A stretch of 64,000 bases of DNA from Actinoplanes regularis (GCF_900188005.1 NZ_FZNR01000030.1:1-64000), one strand, 5' to 3'. Numbered from the stretch's first letter, positions 25,985-34,884 are shown. Numbers and translations are program-made. Notes: a model not told the origin generated them from the sequence alone.

Positions 25985-27700
25985 GGCGAAGACAACTCCT
26001 GGGGGGAGGGGATTTCAGCAGTCGGGGATGTTCGGCAGCTTGTTGTCGGGGGAATTGACGTAGATGTTGGTCATGTAGCCGCCGAACTGCGGCAGGTAGG
26101 CCCACCACGCGTTGCGGTACGGCGACACGACCACCTCCTGGCCCAGCGCCTGGCAGGAGACCAGGACGTCGACGCCGGCGGGGACCGTGGCCACCTGCCC
26201 GGAGCCGGTCGTCGGCGCCGAGCGCACCCGGACCCCCGAGCCCCAGGTGCCGAACGACGAGCCCGCGAACCGTGTCCCGCCGGGAACGGAGAGCGAACGC
26301 ACGATGCCGGTCAGCGCGTTGTACGCCTTGGCGTACGGCGTACCGTCCGGATGCAGGGTCAGGACGACCACGATGGTGCGGTCGTCCTGGCCCACCGTGC
26401 CGGTGGTGTGCAGCGCCTCCTGGACCAGGTCGACCCCGGCGACGGATGCGGCCGGTCTCGTTACCGGAGCCGGCCCGCCGGTGCAGGTCATCGGCGCGTT
26501 CCCGAAACCGGACCAGCCCTGCTTCACCGCCCTGGCACCGGTGAACACGCTGGGAATGCCGAAGTACTGGTCGTAGGAGTCGGCCGCGCACCGGGTGCTC
26601 TGCCGCAGGTCGTCCATGATGAACCGGCGGACCGGGGCGGGCGCCGAGTCCAGCAGGTAGCGGTAGACGCGTACGACGTCGGCCGCGCTGATCGCGGTGT
26701 AGCCCCAATATCCGCGCTGGGAACTCGGCGGCGGCGCCGTGCTGCGCAGCCCGAGGCGCACGACCATCCTGTTGACCACCTGCTCGTAGCCGTTCCTGAC
26801 CCAGTAGTACGAGGCGGCGTCGTCATCGCTGCCACGCAACATCGCGTCCAGGCGGGTACGGTCGGCGCTCGGCACGGAGTAGTCCGGCCCGCGCTCCCAG
26901 AGGTAGTCCAGGGCGATGAGGAGCTTCACGACCGACGCCGACCGGAACTGCAGATCGGCGTTCTGCTGCTCGGTGAAGGTCGCCGTCTGCCGGTCGTAGA
27001 CCGCGACCCCGGCGGTGACGCCGGCGGGGACGACTACCGACGCCTGAGCCTGACCCGGGACCATCATCGAGGCCATCACACAGACGGAGAGCAGACCCTT
27101 CAGCGGCTTCTCGAGGAGGAGAGGCATCGGTCAGCAGTCCGGGATGACGACGCCGTTGTTGTCCTTGGCCTCGTCGTTGCCCCATCGGCTGAGGTAGTAC
27201 GCGGAGACGTACTGTCCGGCGGGTCCGGTGTCGGGGTCGGTCTTGAGCCACCAGTGGTTGTAGCTGCTGCCGCTTCCGATCTGCCGGCCCCAGGTCTTGC
27301 AGAACACGTAGTTGGTGCCCTGGTTCAGCGTCCCGGTCTGCGCGGTGCTGGTCGCCGAGGCGAAAACCGGCGCGGTCGCGTACGTGTCCACCCAGTACTT
27401 CGGCTGGCTACCGCCGGCACAGTCGGGGATGACGACGCCGTTGTTGTCCTTGGCTTCGTCGTTGCCCCATCGGCTGAGGTAGTACGCGGAGACGTACTGT
27501 CCGGCGGGTCCGGTGTCGGGGTCGGTCTTGAGCCACCAGTGGTTGTAACTGGTGCCGCTTCCGGTCTGACGGCCCCAGGCTTTGCAGAAGACGTAGTTGG
27601 TGCCCTGGTTCAGCGTCCCGGTCTGCGCGGTGCTGGTCGGCGAGGCGAAAGCCGGTGCGGCCGCGTAGGTGTCCACGAAGTACTTGACCGGCCCGGAGCC
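24790..27700. repeat. Four copies of a 285-bp coding repeat in two wall-hydrolase genes
   Basis: The string gggatgacgacgccgttgtt occurs near 24798, 25083, 27142 and 27427, giving a 285-bp period within each gene. Each unit encodes a 95-residue extracellular domain. Copies between the two genes are almost as similar as copies within one, which points to recent duplication or gene conversion. Confidence 0.85.
26015..27127 (-). CDS. Secreted serine hydrolase of the beta-lactamase/PBP fold with a diverged wall-binding tail
   Basis: 370 residues with a signal peptide (about 1-29, cleavage after AQA). The class-A beta-lactamase-like core has S65-V-V-K68 (SxxK), then S100-D-D where SDN is usual, and KQGWSG standing in for KTG. 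About 285-370 resemble the repeated C-terminal unit of its neighbours: RVRSAPT, VLVSCQALG, WWAYLPQFGGYMTNIYVN, ending NIPDC. The ATG lies 3 bp after the stop of the M23 gene, so they are co-transcribed. A D,D-peptidase or esterase on peptidoglycan is more likely than antibiotic hydrolysis, given the company. Confidence 0.78.
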   Translation of the reverse strand: MPLLLEKPLKGLLSVCVMASMMVPGQAQASVVVPAGVTAGVAVYDRQTATFTEQQNADLQFRSASVVKLLIALDYLWERGPDYSVPSADRTRLDAMLRGSDDDAASYYWVRNGYEQVVNRMVVRLGLRSTAPPPSSQRGYWGYTAISAADVVRVYRYLLDSAPAPVRRFIMDDLRQSTRCAADSYDQYFGIPSVFTGARAVKQGWSGFGNAPMTCTGGPAPVTRPAASVAGVDLVQEALHTTGTVGQDDRTIVVVLTLHPDGTPYAKAYNALTGIVRSLSVPGGTRFAGSSFGTWGSGVRVRSAPTTGSGQVATVPAGVDVLVSCQALGQEVVVSPYRNAWWAYLPQFGGYMTNIYVNSPDNKLPNIPDC

Positions 27701-28234
27701 ACCACAACCGTTCGTGCTGGTCAGCGACTTGCTGCCGTAGCTGCCGGGGTAGGGCGCGAGCGACACCCCGTCGATCGCGATCGTCTGACCGGCGCCGTTG
27801 TACAGCTGCTCGTAGTGGATGTGTTCGCCCGAGGAGTTGCCGGTGGTCCCGGTCAGGCCGATCTGCTGGCCCTGTCCGACGTACGCGCCGTCGGCGACGG
27901 AGTACGCCTGCAGGTGGAAGTAGTAGGTGTGCCAGCCACCGCCGTGGTTGATGTCGATGTAGTTGCCCGCGCCGCCGGCCTGGTAGCGGCGTGCCACGGT
28001 GCCGGCCGCCGAAGCGAGCACCGGGGCGCCCGCGGTGGCGCCGCCGTCGTTACGGATGAAGTCCAGCGCCAGCCGCACCTCCTGGCTGTGGTGCGAATAG
28101 GTCCAGCGCTGGCCGCACGGGAACGGCGCCTTGAAGTTGGGGGCCGCCTGGGCGGGCGCGGCCATCGTCGCGGCGGCGGCCAACGCCGCGCCGACGGCGG
28201 CGGTGACTCGGAGGAACAGGGACCTACCTCGCAT
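27131..28234 (-). CDS. Secreted M23-family peptidase with two C-terminal 95-residue repeats
   Basis: 367 residues. Signal peptide to about 30 (MAAPAQA). The M23/LytM core covers about 40-165 with zinc-ligand candidates in HHSQEVRLALDF (His49, Asp58) and the HxH of GEHIHYEQ (His138, His140). Two repeats follow, nearly identical to those of the lysozyme-like gene (QGTNYVFCKAWG, GQYVSAYYLSRWGNDEA). The start is set by a GGAGGGAATAC ribosome-binding site. First gene of the operon and divergent, by about 200 bp, from the kinase-transglycosylase gene. It should cut peptidoglycan cross-bridges. Confidence 0.88.
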   Translation of the reverse strand: MRGRSLFLRVTAAVGAALAAAATMAAPAQAAPNFKAPFPCGQRWTYSHHSQEVRLALDFIRNDGGATAGAPVLASAAGTVARRYQAGGAGNYIDINHGGGWHTYYFHLQAYSVADGAYVGQGQQIGLTGTTGNSSGEHIHYEQLYNGAGQTIAIDGVSLAPYPGSYGSKSLTSTNGCGGSGPVKYFVDTYAAAPAFASPTSTAQTGTLNQGTNYVFCKAWGRQTGSGTSYNHWWLKTDPDTGPAGQYVSAYYLSRWGNDEAKDNNGVVIPDCAGGSQPKYWVDTYATAPVFASATSTAQTGTLNQGTNYVFCKTWGRQIGSGSSYNHWWLKTDPDTGPAGQYVSAYYLSRWGNDEAKDNNGVVIPDC

Positions 28235-28431
28235 GTATTCCCTCCATGATGGGGTGAAATCGGAATGTCTCGGGCGAGTGAGCATCGTGGATGGGTCACC
28301 AGCGAGGTACCTGCAAGGTTTGAGGTGGCGCTGATCTTGAAGTCGCGCCACGGAGTCCGGCTCGGGCCGTAGCGGCACGTCTCGATGGGTGGGAATAATG
28401 GCCCCCGGCGATCTGGAGACGCGGGAGAACC

Positions 28432-29979
28432 ATGGAGCGACACGCCTGCACGGTGCGGGTGCCGACGGGATACGTCGTCGGCCGGTGGCGAGTAGGTCAC
28501 AGCCTGGCCAGCGGCAGCTGGAGCAGCGTCTACACCGCCGAGCGGGTCGATGCCGCCGAGCCGCGGGAGGCCGCGCTCAAGTTCATCCCGACCGGCACAC
28601 TGACCGCACGCCAGCTCAGCCACCTCGCGGATATGACCAACCGCGAGATCGCCCTGCTCCGCCAGGCCGACCACCCCGGACTGATCCGGGTCCTGGACAT
28701 CCTGGTTATCGACGACCCGGCCGATCCGGCGCTCGACGGGGTGACCGTACTGGCCCTGGAGCTGGCCACCGGATCCACGGCCACGGCCCTGGAGCGCGCC
28801 GGCGGCGCCGGGCTGACTCAAGCCCCCCGGATCATCGCCGACATCTGCGGCGCCGTCGCATACCTGCACCGGAAGGGCTGGGTCCACGGCGACCTGAAAC
28901 CGAGCAATATCCTGCTCATGCCGGACGGCTCCGCACGGCTGGCCGACTTCGGGCTGGCCGCGCAGATCGACGGCACCCACGCATACCTGCCGCCGGGCGG
29001 TACCTCCGACTACATGCCACCGGAGCGCTGGGCCGAACCGGTGCAGAGCCGGGGCACGGTCGTACGCCAGACCGCCGACCTGTGGGCGCTCGGCGTCACG
29101 GCGTGCCAGCTACTCACCGGCCGGTTGCCGTTCCCCGGGGTCACCGCGCGGGCGCGCGCCTCGGCGGCCGCCGCCTACGCGACCGGCAAGGGGGCCCTCG
29201 ACCTGCCGGGCGGGCTCACCGAGCCGTGGCGGCGCTTCATCACCGACTGCCTGGCACCCGACCACGCCACCCGGAAGCGGTACGACGCCGCGTCGATGCA
29301 CCGGCGCGCCCTGGAGACGAACGCCGCCGCCCGGGCTTCGACCCGGCGGTTCGGCAAGGTCGCGAGCCGCGGCGCCGTCCTCACCGCGAGCCTGCTCGGC
29401 GTCGTCACCGCCACCGCCACCCTCGCGTGGGCGCTCCCGACCGGAGAACCCGAGACCGGCCCGGTGCGACCGGTGCCGTCCCGGTACGACGGATACTTCC
29501 GAACGGACGCCGACATCCCACCGGCCTACTACGACCTGATCGTTGCGGCCGGCACCATGTGCCCGGCGGACAGAGCCGTGACACCGCTCCTGGTGGCGGC
29601 GATGCTCAAAGCCGAGAGCGACTTCGACCCCGACCTGTCCGACCCGGCGGGGGACGAGTACGGCATCGCGCGCTGGACTCCCCGCGTGCTCAAGTACTAC
29701 CTTCCGGCCGGGCAGCGCGATCGGGTTCCTCAACCGCCCTTCCCGCCCGAGATGTCGATCCCCGCGGTGGGCCGATACCTGTGCTGGATGGCGCCCAGGC
29801 TGGAGGAGGTGCCCGGCGACCCGGCGGAGAACCTGGCCGCCGCCTACCGGACGTCGGCGGACGTGGTCCGTAAGGCCGGCGGAGTCCCGCGGAGCCGGCC
29901 CGAGCTGGTGCGGTACATCGACCGCCTGCACACCTACCTGAGCCGGTACCGCCCGGTCACCATTGGGACGCCCGCATAG
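28432..29979 (+). CDS. Transmembrane Ser/Thr kinase with an extracytoplasmic transglycosylase-like domain
   Basis: 515 residues. The Hanks-type kinase spans 15-290: Gly-loop SLASGSWSSVY (24-34), Lys50 in AALKFI, Glu72 in NREIALL, catalytic loop VHGDLKPSN (Asp154, Asn159), DFG at 172-174, and MPPERW. A single membrane segment (about 313-335) leads to an outside domain (350-515) with an SLT-like layout: AAMLKAESDFDP (candidate Glu395) and YGIARWTP. PASTA repeats, usual on wall-sensing Pkn kinases, are absent. Ribosome-binding site GGGAGAACC. The next gene, convergent with 3 bp between, encodes an FHA protein, the expected phospho-reader. Confidence 0.85.
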   Translation: MERHACTVRVPTGYVVGRWRVGHSLASGSWSSVYTAERVDAAEPREAALKFIPTGTLTARQLSHLADMTNREIALLRQADHPGLIRVLDILVIDDPADPALDGVTVLALELATGSTATALERAGGAGLTQAPRIIADICGAVAYLHRKGWVHGDLKPSNILLMPDGSARLADFGLAAQIDGTHAYLPPGGTSDYMPPERWAEPVQSRGTVVRQTADLWALGVTACQLLTGRLPFPGVTARARASAAAAYATGKGALDLPGGLTEPWRRFITDCLAPDHATRKRYDAASMHRRALETNAAARASTRRFGKVASRGAVLTASLLGVVTATATLAWALPTGEPETGPVRPVPSRYDGYFRTDADIPPAYYDLIVAAGTMCPADRAVTPLLVAAMLKAESDFDPDLSDPAGDEYGIARWTPRVLKYYLPAGQRDRVPQPPFPPEMSIPAVGRYLCWMAPRLEEVPGDPAENLAAAYRTSADVVRKAGGVPRSRPELVRYIDRLHTYLSRYRPVTIGTPA

Positions 29980-29982
29980 TCG

Positions 29983-30714
29983 TCAGCCGGTCAGCAGGGC
30001 GAGATGCTCCTCGCGTACGAGGTCGAACTGCAGCGCGAGCGACACCAGAGCGCTGCGCTGCCAATCGGCCTTGGTGTTCTCCGCGCCGTCCGGCGACTTC
30101 ACCCGCAGCTTCTCGCGGGCCAGGTAGTCGATGTGGAAGTTGACCGCGGCCCGGGTCAGCCCGGCCGTGCCCGGCAGGTGCGCGAGCCGGTCGACGATCT
30201 CCGGGGTGGTGGGGATGACTGGACTCGAGGCGTTCCGCAGCCGCGGCTCGCAGAGCGCCAGCAGGATCAGGAAGTACTTCGCGGTCTCGTCCAGGGGGAA
30301 CGACGTGCGGGTGGCGTCGGCCGAGCCGTCGGGATTCGCCGCGATGTCCGCGTAGGCGTGCTGGGGCGCGAAGACGTAGAAGGCGGCGGGCCGCTCCGTG
30401 CCCGGCACCACGACGCGGGAGAACTCGAACGGCACCGGCATCTCCAGCCGGCGCGGTGCCACCTTGATGAACTCGCCGCCGCCCTCCGGGTTCTCGACGA
30501 CGTACGTGCTTCGCGGGCTCAGGTTGCTGACCAGCCAGTGATCCTCGACCGCGAGGATACGGCCGGCCACCCGGGAGATCGCCGCGTCCGGCAGCGCGAG
30601 GTCGACCGGACACTGCGGAGAGCCGCGACCGAAGGTGGCCGCCTGGCCGGGAGCCAGTTCCCGCACCGTAGGAGGATCGTCGCAGCCCTGCACGATGACG
30701 CCGACCACCCGCAC
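29983..30714 (-). CDS. FHA-domain protein with a C-terminal winged-helix-like region
   Basis: 243 residues. About 1-100 read as an FHA phosphothreonine-binding domain (ATFGRGSPQCPVDLALPD with the conserved Gly-Arg and, in place of the usual Ser-x-x-His, ISRVAGRI; then NLSPRSTYV). About 140-225 are helical, with a possible winged helix in TPEIVDRLAHLPG and REKLRVKSPDG. It probably binds phosphorylated partners of the convergent kinase and may link that signal to transcription. No membrane segment. Confidence 0.83.
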   Translation of the reverse strand: MRVVGVIVQGCDDPPTVRELAPGQAATFGRGSPQCPVDLALPDAAISRVAGRILAVEDHWLVSNLSPRSTYVVENPEGGGEFIKVAPRRLEMPVPFEFSRVVVPGTERPAAFYVFAPQHAYADIAANPDGSADATRTSFPLDETAKYFLILLALCEPRLRNASSPVIPTTPEIVDRLAHLPGTAGLTRAAVNFHIDYLAREKLRVKSPDGAENTKADWQRSALVSLALQFDLVREEHLALLTG

Positions 30715-30816
30715 GGGTCCGCCTCCCTCCGCGCCGCCGGGGTAAGGCTACGCGTGCGGCCCGGCGGCGGTGAACTCGGTGGACACCGGCCCAGTGGCTG
30801 CCGCAAGCTGCGTCCC

Positions 30817-31737
30817 GTGTCGGAGAACAGGGTCACCAAGCTGCACGACGACGAGGTGGACATCGACGCGTCCCTGGTGACGCGCCTGCTGGCCGAGCAG
30901 TTCCCGAGATGGGCCGGGGCGCCGGTCCGGCTGGTCACCTCCTCGGGCACCGACAACGTGACGTTCCGGGTCGGCCCGGACCTCGCCGTACGCCTGCCCC
31001 GGACCGCGGGGATGCGGGGTCAGGTGGAGAAGGACCTGAGGTGGCTGCCCCACCTGGCACCGAAGCTTCCGCTCGCCGTCCCGCAACCGCTCGCCCTCGG
31101 GTCACCGAACGAGGAGTTCCCCTTCAGCTGGGGCGTCTACCGCTGGCTGGAAGGCACGACCTTCCGGCTGGATCAGCTCGCCGACCCGGCGGGCGCGGCA
31201 CGCGAACTCGCCGAGTTCCTCCACTGCCTGCAGGAGATCGACACGGACGGCGCTCCGGTCCCGCCGGATGATCCGTTCAGCCGCGGAACGCCGCTGGCGC
31301 CGCGCGACGGACTGTTCCGCGCGGCCGTCGAGGAGCTCCGGGACGACTTCGACACCGGGCTCCTGCTGGCGGCGTGGGAGGCGTCGCTCGAGGTAGGGGC
31401 CGGGGGCGGAGCGCCGCGGTGGATCCACGGTGACCTCATGCCCGGCAACGTGCTGGTCGCCGACGGCCGGCTCACCGCGATCATCGACTTCGCCACCGCG
31501 TGCGCCGCCGATCCCGCCGCCGACCTGCTGGCCGCGTGGTACCTGTTCGACGGCGATTCCCGGCGCGCCTTCCGTGACGCGTTGAAGGTCGACGAGCACG
31601 CCTGGGTGCGGGCTCGCGGCTGGACCCTGTCCCTGACGGTGATCTCGCTGCCGTACTACCGCGCCCGCAATCCCGCTGTGGTCCGCAACGCCGCCGGCCT
31701 CATCGCCGAACTCCTCGCGGACTTCGCCACGGACTGA
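30817..31737 (+). CDS. Aminoglycoside phosphotransferase-family kinase
   Basis: 306 residues, usual length. The N-lobe has TSSGTDNVTFRVG and LAVRLPR. The C-lobe has the Brenner motif IHGDLMPGNVLV (HxDxxxxN, near residue 207) and IIDFATACAADPAAD. Substrate could be an aminoglycoside, macrolide or small sugar; family membership alone does not decide. The GTG at 30817 starts a normal N-terminus; the open frame extends further upstream but is antisense to the FHA gene. Confidence 0.87.
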   Translation: MSENRVTKLHDDEVDIDASLVTRLLAEQFPRWAGAPVRLVTSSGTDNVTFRVGPDLAVRLPRTAGMRGQVEKDLRWLPHLAPKLPLAVPQPLALGSPNEEFPFSWGVYRWLEGTTFRLDQLADPAGAARELAEFLHCLQEIDTDGAPVPPDDPFSRGTPLAPRDGLFRAAVEELRDDFDTGLLLAAWEASLEVGAGGGAPRWIHGDLMPGNVLVADGRLTAIIDFATACAADPAADLLAAWYLFDGDSRRAFRDALKVDEHAWVRARGWTLSLTVISLPYYRARNPAVVRNAAGLIAELLADFATD

Positions 31738-31772
31738 GACCTGCCGGTGGGCGTACCGGAGCAAGGGTTTGA

Positions 31773-32414
31773 TCAGTTCCCGGCCTCGGCCTCCCAGGCG
31801 TAGCCGTCCGGGTCGGCGAAGGCGCCGGCGGTGTTGCCGAGGACGATGCGGTGCGATCCGGTGCCGTCGGCGGGGACGCCGAGGTCCTTGGCCAGGCCGC
31901 GGCGCTTGTACAGCGCCAGCTTGACCGGGCTGGACTCGCCGGAGGCGAACTCGGCGTACTTGCCGCCGAAGCTCTTGGCCACGGTCAGGCCCTGACCGAC
32001 ATAGAACTGCTTGCTGGCCTTCACGTCCTCGACGCCGAGCAGGAGGACGACCTCGTCGATCTCACGGGTGGCCGGGCCGGTGTCCTTCTTCGCCGCGGTC
32101 GCGACCTTCCAGATCGTGCCGTCCGGGGCCTGGACGACGCCGCCGTAACCCCACAGCGACTTGGCGGCGGGCTTGAGCACCGTGGCACCGGCGGCGATCG
32201 CGGCGTCGAGGAAACCGTTGACGGTGGCCGGCCCGGACACCGTGAGCGCCATGGTGAAGCCGCGGAATCCGGTGGAGGGTGCCTCGGACGCCCGCAGGCG
32301 GATGTGGGCGTCCACCCCGAAAGCGGTGTAGAAGCGCTGGGCGGCCTCGGGGTCGGCCACCTCGAGGGTGACGGAGGCGATGGAGGTGTTGGAAGCGGTG
32401 ATCGTCATGTCCAT
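31773..32414 (-). CDS. VOC/glyoxalase-superfamily protein
   Basis: 213 residues with two vicinal-oxygen-chelate modules. The first (about 6-110) has IASVTLEVADPEAAQRFY and APDGTIWKVA, the second (about 118-213) DEVVLLLGVEDVKASKQFY and FADPDGYAWEA. This matches small two-module glyoxalase or bleomycin-resistance-like proteins. Enzymatic role unknown. The ATG at 32414 is followed by another at 32408; a GA-rich tract upstream does not discriminate. Convergent with the phosphotransferase gene. Confidence 0.85.
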   Translation of the reverse strand: MDMTITASNTSIASVTLEVADPEAAQRFYTAFGVDAHIRLRASEAPSTGFRGFTMALTVSGPATVNGFLDAAIAAGATVLKPAAKSLWGYGGVVQAPDGTIWKVATAAKKDTGPATREIDEVVLLLGVEDVKASKQFYVGQGLTVAKSFGGKYAEFASGESSPVKLALYKRRGLAKDLGVPADGTGSHRIVLGNTAGAFADPDGYAWEAEAGN

Positions 32415-32654
32415 CACGCTAGAAGCCGCCCGGCGGCCGGGGCTTCTTGATTCCTGACCGATCTCGTCGCCTGCCGCGCCGCCGAGACCGTTCCGTGCTC
32501 CCGTAAGCCGGTCCGCCGCCGAAACCGCTACTTCTGTAGAACTTGTGCCGAACTGGTAATTCCTGGCCGAGGTGGGAGCGATGCAAACCACTACGGCGGC
32601 CGGTGTCCAAGCGCTCAGACCGAGCGGTTGGACACCGGCCGTCCGGCCGCGATG

Positions 32655-33803
32655 TCAGTAGGAGGTTCCGGCTTGCACAGGGCCCGGGAGCGGTTCGCCG
32701 CCCCGGGCACTGTGCGTCGCCGGTAGGCGGGAGGTGCGCAACCGGCGGGCGGCGGCCACGTTCTCGCACCCGGCGAGGCCCATGGCGTCGTGCAGCTCGG
32801 TTTCCAGCAGCCGTAGCACCCGGATCGCGCCGCGCTCGCCGCCGACGGCCAGCCCCCAGATCAGCGGCCGGCCGAGCAGGACGCCCGAGGCGCCGAGGGC
32901 GAGGGCGCGCAGGACGTCCGTACCGGAGCGGATGCCGCTGTCGAGCAGGACCTCGCAGCGGCCGCGAACGGCCTCGATGATGTCCGGTAGCGCGTCGGCG
33001 CCGGCCACCGCCGCGTCCAGTTGGCGGCCGCCGTGGTTGGAGACCACGATCGCGTTCACCCCGTGGTCGACGGCGCGCTCCGCGTCCTCGGGGGCGAGCA
33101 GCCCCTTGATCACGACCGGGAGGTCGGTGTGCGCGCGCAGCCGGGCCAGCGCCGCCCAGGTCAGCCTGGATGCGAACTCCTGGCTGGTGTGGGTGGCCAC
33201 GGCGGAGGCGGCCCCGGCCCGCTCGTGCGCGGTGGCCGTCGTGGCGATGTTGGCGGCGCGGACATGCGCCGGCAGCGCGAACCGGTTGCGGATGTCGCGC
33301 AACCGACGGCCCATCCAGGGCACGTCCACGGTCAGCACGATCGCCTCGCAGCCGGCCGCCTCGGCACGCCGGACCAGGTCGAGGGTGGCGGCGTCGTCAC
33401 GCAGCCAGTAGAGCTGGAACCACACCGATCCGCCGGCCTCGACGACCTGCTCGATCGGCACGCTGCTGAGGGTGCTCACGGTGAACGGGATGCCCGCCGA
33501 CGCGGCGGCGCGGGAGGTGGCCCGCTCGCCGTCGGGGTGGAACAGCCGCTGATAGGCCACCGGTGCCGCGGCGACGGGCAACTCGACCGGGCGGCCCAGC
33601 AATGTGGAGCGGGTGCTGCAGGACGAGACGTCCTGCAGCACCCGGGGAACGAGGAACACCCGGTCGAGGGCGGCCCGGTTGGCCGCCAGCGTCGTCTCCG
33701 CGCCGCTGCCGCCGGCGACGAAGTCCCAGATCTCGGGGGGCAGCAGCGCGGACGCGGCGCTCTCGAAGTCGGCGGCCGTCTCCGGCTCAGCGCTGCGGTG
33801 CAT
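32655..33803 (-). CDS. hmo: 4-hydroxymandelate oxidase (FMN-dependent)
   Basis: 382 residues. An FMN-binding alpha-hydroxy-acid oxidase barrel: VAAAPVAYQRLFHPDGE, WFQLYW, VLTVDVPWMGRR, catalytic VIKGLLAPED (Lys233) and the base His257 in SNHGGRQLD, then DSGIRSGTDVL and ALGASGVLLGRP. Next to a hydroxymandelate synthase gene this is Hmo, oxidising 4-hydroxymandelate to 4-hydroxyphenylglyoxylate. Its start lies 17 bp inside the synthase gene, so the two are coupled. General lactate or glycolate oxidases share the fold; the context decides. Confidence 0.92.
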   Translation of the reverse strand: MHRSAEPETAADFESAASALLPPEIWDFVAGGSGAETTLAANRAALDRVFLVPRVLQDVSSCSTRSTLLGRPVELPVAAAPVAYQRLFHPDGERATSRAAASAGIPFTVSTLSSVPIEQVVEAGGSVWFQLYWLRDDAATLDLVRRAEAAGCEAIVLTVDVPWMGRRLRDIRNRFALPAHVRAANIATTATAHERAGAASAVATHTSQEFASRLTWAALARLRAHTDLPVVIKGLLAPEDAERAVDHGVNAIVVSNHGGRQLDAAVAGADALPDIIEAVRGRCEVLLDSGIRSGTDVLRALALGASGVLLGRPLIWGLAVGGERGAIRVLRLLETELHDAMGLAGCENVAAARRLRTSRLPATHSARGGEPLPGPVQAGTSY

Positions 33804-34884
33804 GCTGACCGGTTCTCTCCCGCTCCACCGCCTCGTACAGCGCCTTGATGTTCGCGCTGCCGAAGGTGCGGGCACCCTGCCTTTCGATGATCTCGAAGAA
33901 CAGCGTGTGCCGGGGGTGGGTGGAGGCCGTGAAGATCTGGAACAGCTGACCGTCGTGGTCCTCGTCCACCAGCACGTTGGTGGCGCGCAGGTTCTCCACC
34001 TTGCTGTCCGGCAGCGCCACCCGCTCGCGCAGCATGTCGTAGTAGCTCGGCGGGGTGGTGAGGAACGCGACGCCGCGGTCGGCGAGGACCCGCACGGCGC
34101 GGACCGCGTCCCCGGAGGAGAAAGCCACGTGCTGTACGCCGGCGCCCTGGTGGCTCTTGAGGAACTCGTCGATCTGCCCGGGGTCCGCCGACTCGTCCGG
34201 CTCGATCAGCGTGAGCGTCACGGCGCCGGAGCGGCTCTGCACGACGGTCGACTCCATGGCCTGCGTGCCGACATTGATGCGCTCCTCGAAGATGTCGTTG
34301 AAGCCGAGCACGTTGCGGTAGCGCTCCACGGTCGGGCGCAGCGAGCCGGCCTTGAGGCAGACCGCGATGTGATCCACCTCGAGCAGCCGGGCGCCGTTGG
34401 GGTCGGTGGCGTCCGGGCGCAGTGCCGCACGGAAGCCGACGGGCAGGCCGGGACCCGTGCCGGGCGCGCGTTCGACCAGGGTGTGCACGACGTCGCCGAA
34501 TCCGCCGATCGCGGCGGTGACGGCGGGGCCGGAGCCGCCGTGCCGGGCCGGTCGCCGGACGATCTCGGCACCGCCGGTCACCGCCGCCCGGAACGTCGCC
34601 TCCACGTCCGTGGTGCGCAGGGCGATGTCGGCGACACCCTCGCCGTGCTCCAGGACGTAGGCCGAGGCGGGATGGTGGTCGGAGGTCGCCTCGGTGAGGA
34701 TGAGCGTGATGTCGCCCTGTCGCAGTGCGAGGCTGCGGTGATCGGCGGAGCCACCGAATCCCGCCACGGTGAATCCGTATCGGTCGACCCAGGTGAACGC
34801 CGCCTGATCAAGGTTCTCGACATAAATCTCGAGGTAGTCGATTGCGATTTCTTCCCACGGGCCGGACTTTTGGGAATTGGGCAT
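33787..34884 (-). CDS. hmaS: 4-hydroxymandelate synthase
   Basis: 365 residues, a two-module VOC non-heme Fe(II) dioxygenase of the HppD/HmaS family. The metal triad is His172 (LEVDHIAVCLK), His252 (VQHVAFSS) and Glu331 (LFFEIIERQGA). HmaS converts 4-hydroxyphenylpyruvate to 4-hydroxymandelate, the first step to 4-hydroxyphenylglycine. HmaS rather than HppD is called because hmo, hpgT and dpg genes adjoin and the C-terminus is short, ending soon after the ERQGA region. First gene of the minus-strand pair, divergent from the shikimate-pathway genes. Confidence 0.92.
   Translation of the reverse strand: MPNSQKSGPWEEIAIDYLEIYVENLDQAAFTWVDRYGFTVAGFGGSADHRSLALRQGDITLILTEATSDHHPASAYVLEHGEGVADIALRTTDVEATFRAAVTGGAEIVRRPARHGGSGPAVTAAIGGFGDVVHTLVERAPGTGPGLPVGFRAALRPDATDPNGARLLEVDHIAVCLKAGSLRPTVERYRNVLGFNDIFEERINVGTQAMESTVVQSRSGAVTLTLIEPDESADPGQIDEFLKSHQGAGVQHVAFSSGDAVRAVRVLADRGVAFLTTPPSYYDMLRERVALPDSKVENLRATNVLVDEDHDGQLFQIFTASTHPRHTLFFEIIERQGARTFGSANIKALYEAVERERTGQHAPQR

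Noticed and set aside
24734..28249. 1171-codon plus-strand frame through the wall-hydrolase operon
   Set aside because: It is the antisense of the 95-residue repeats; the minus strand has signal peptides, catalytic motifs and ribosome-binding sites.
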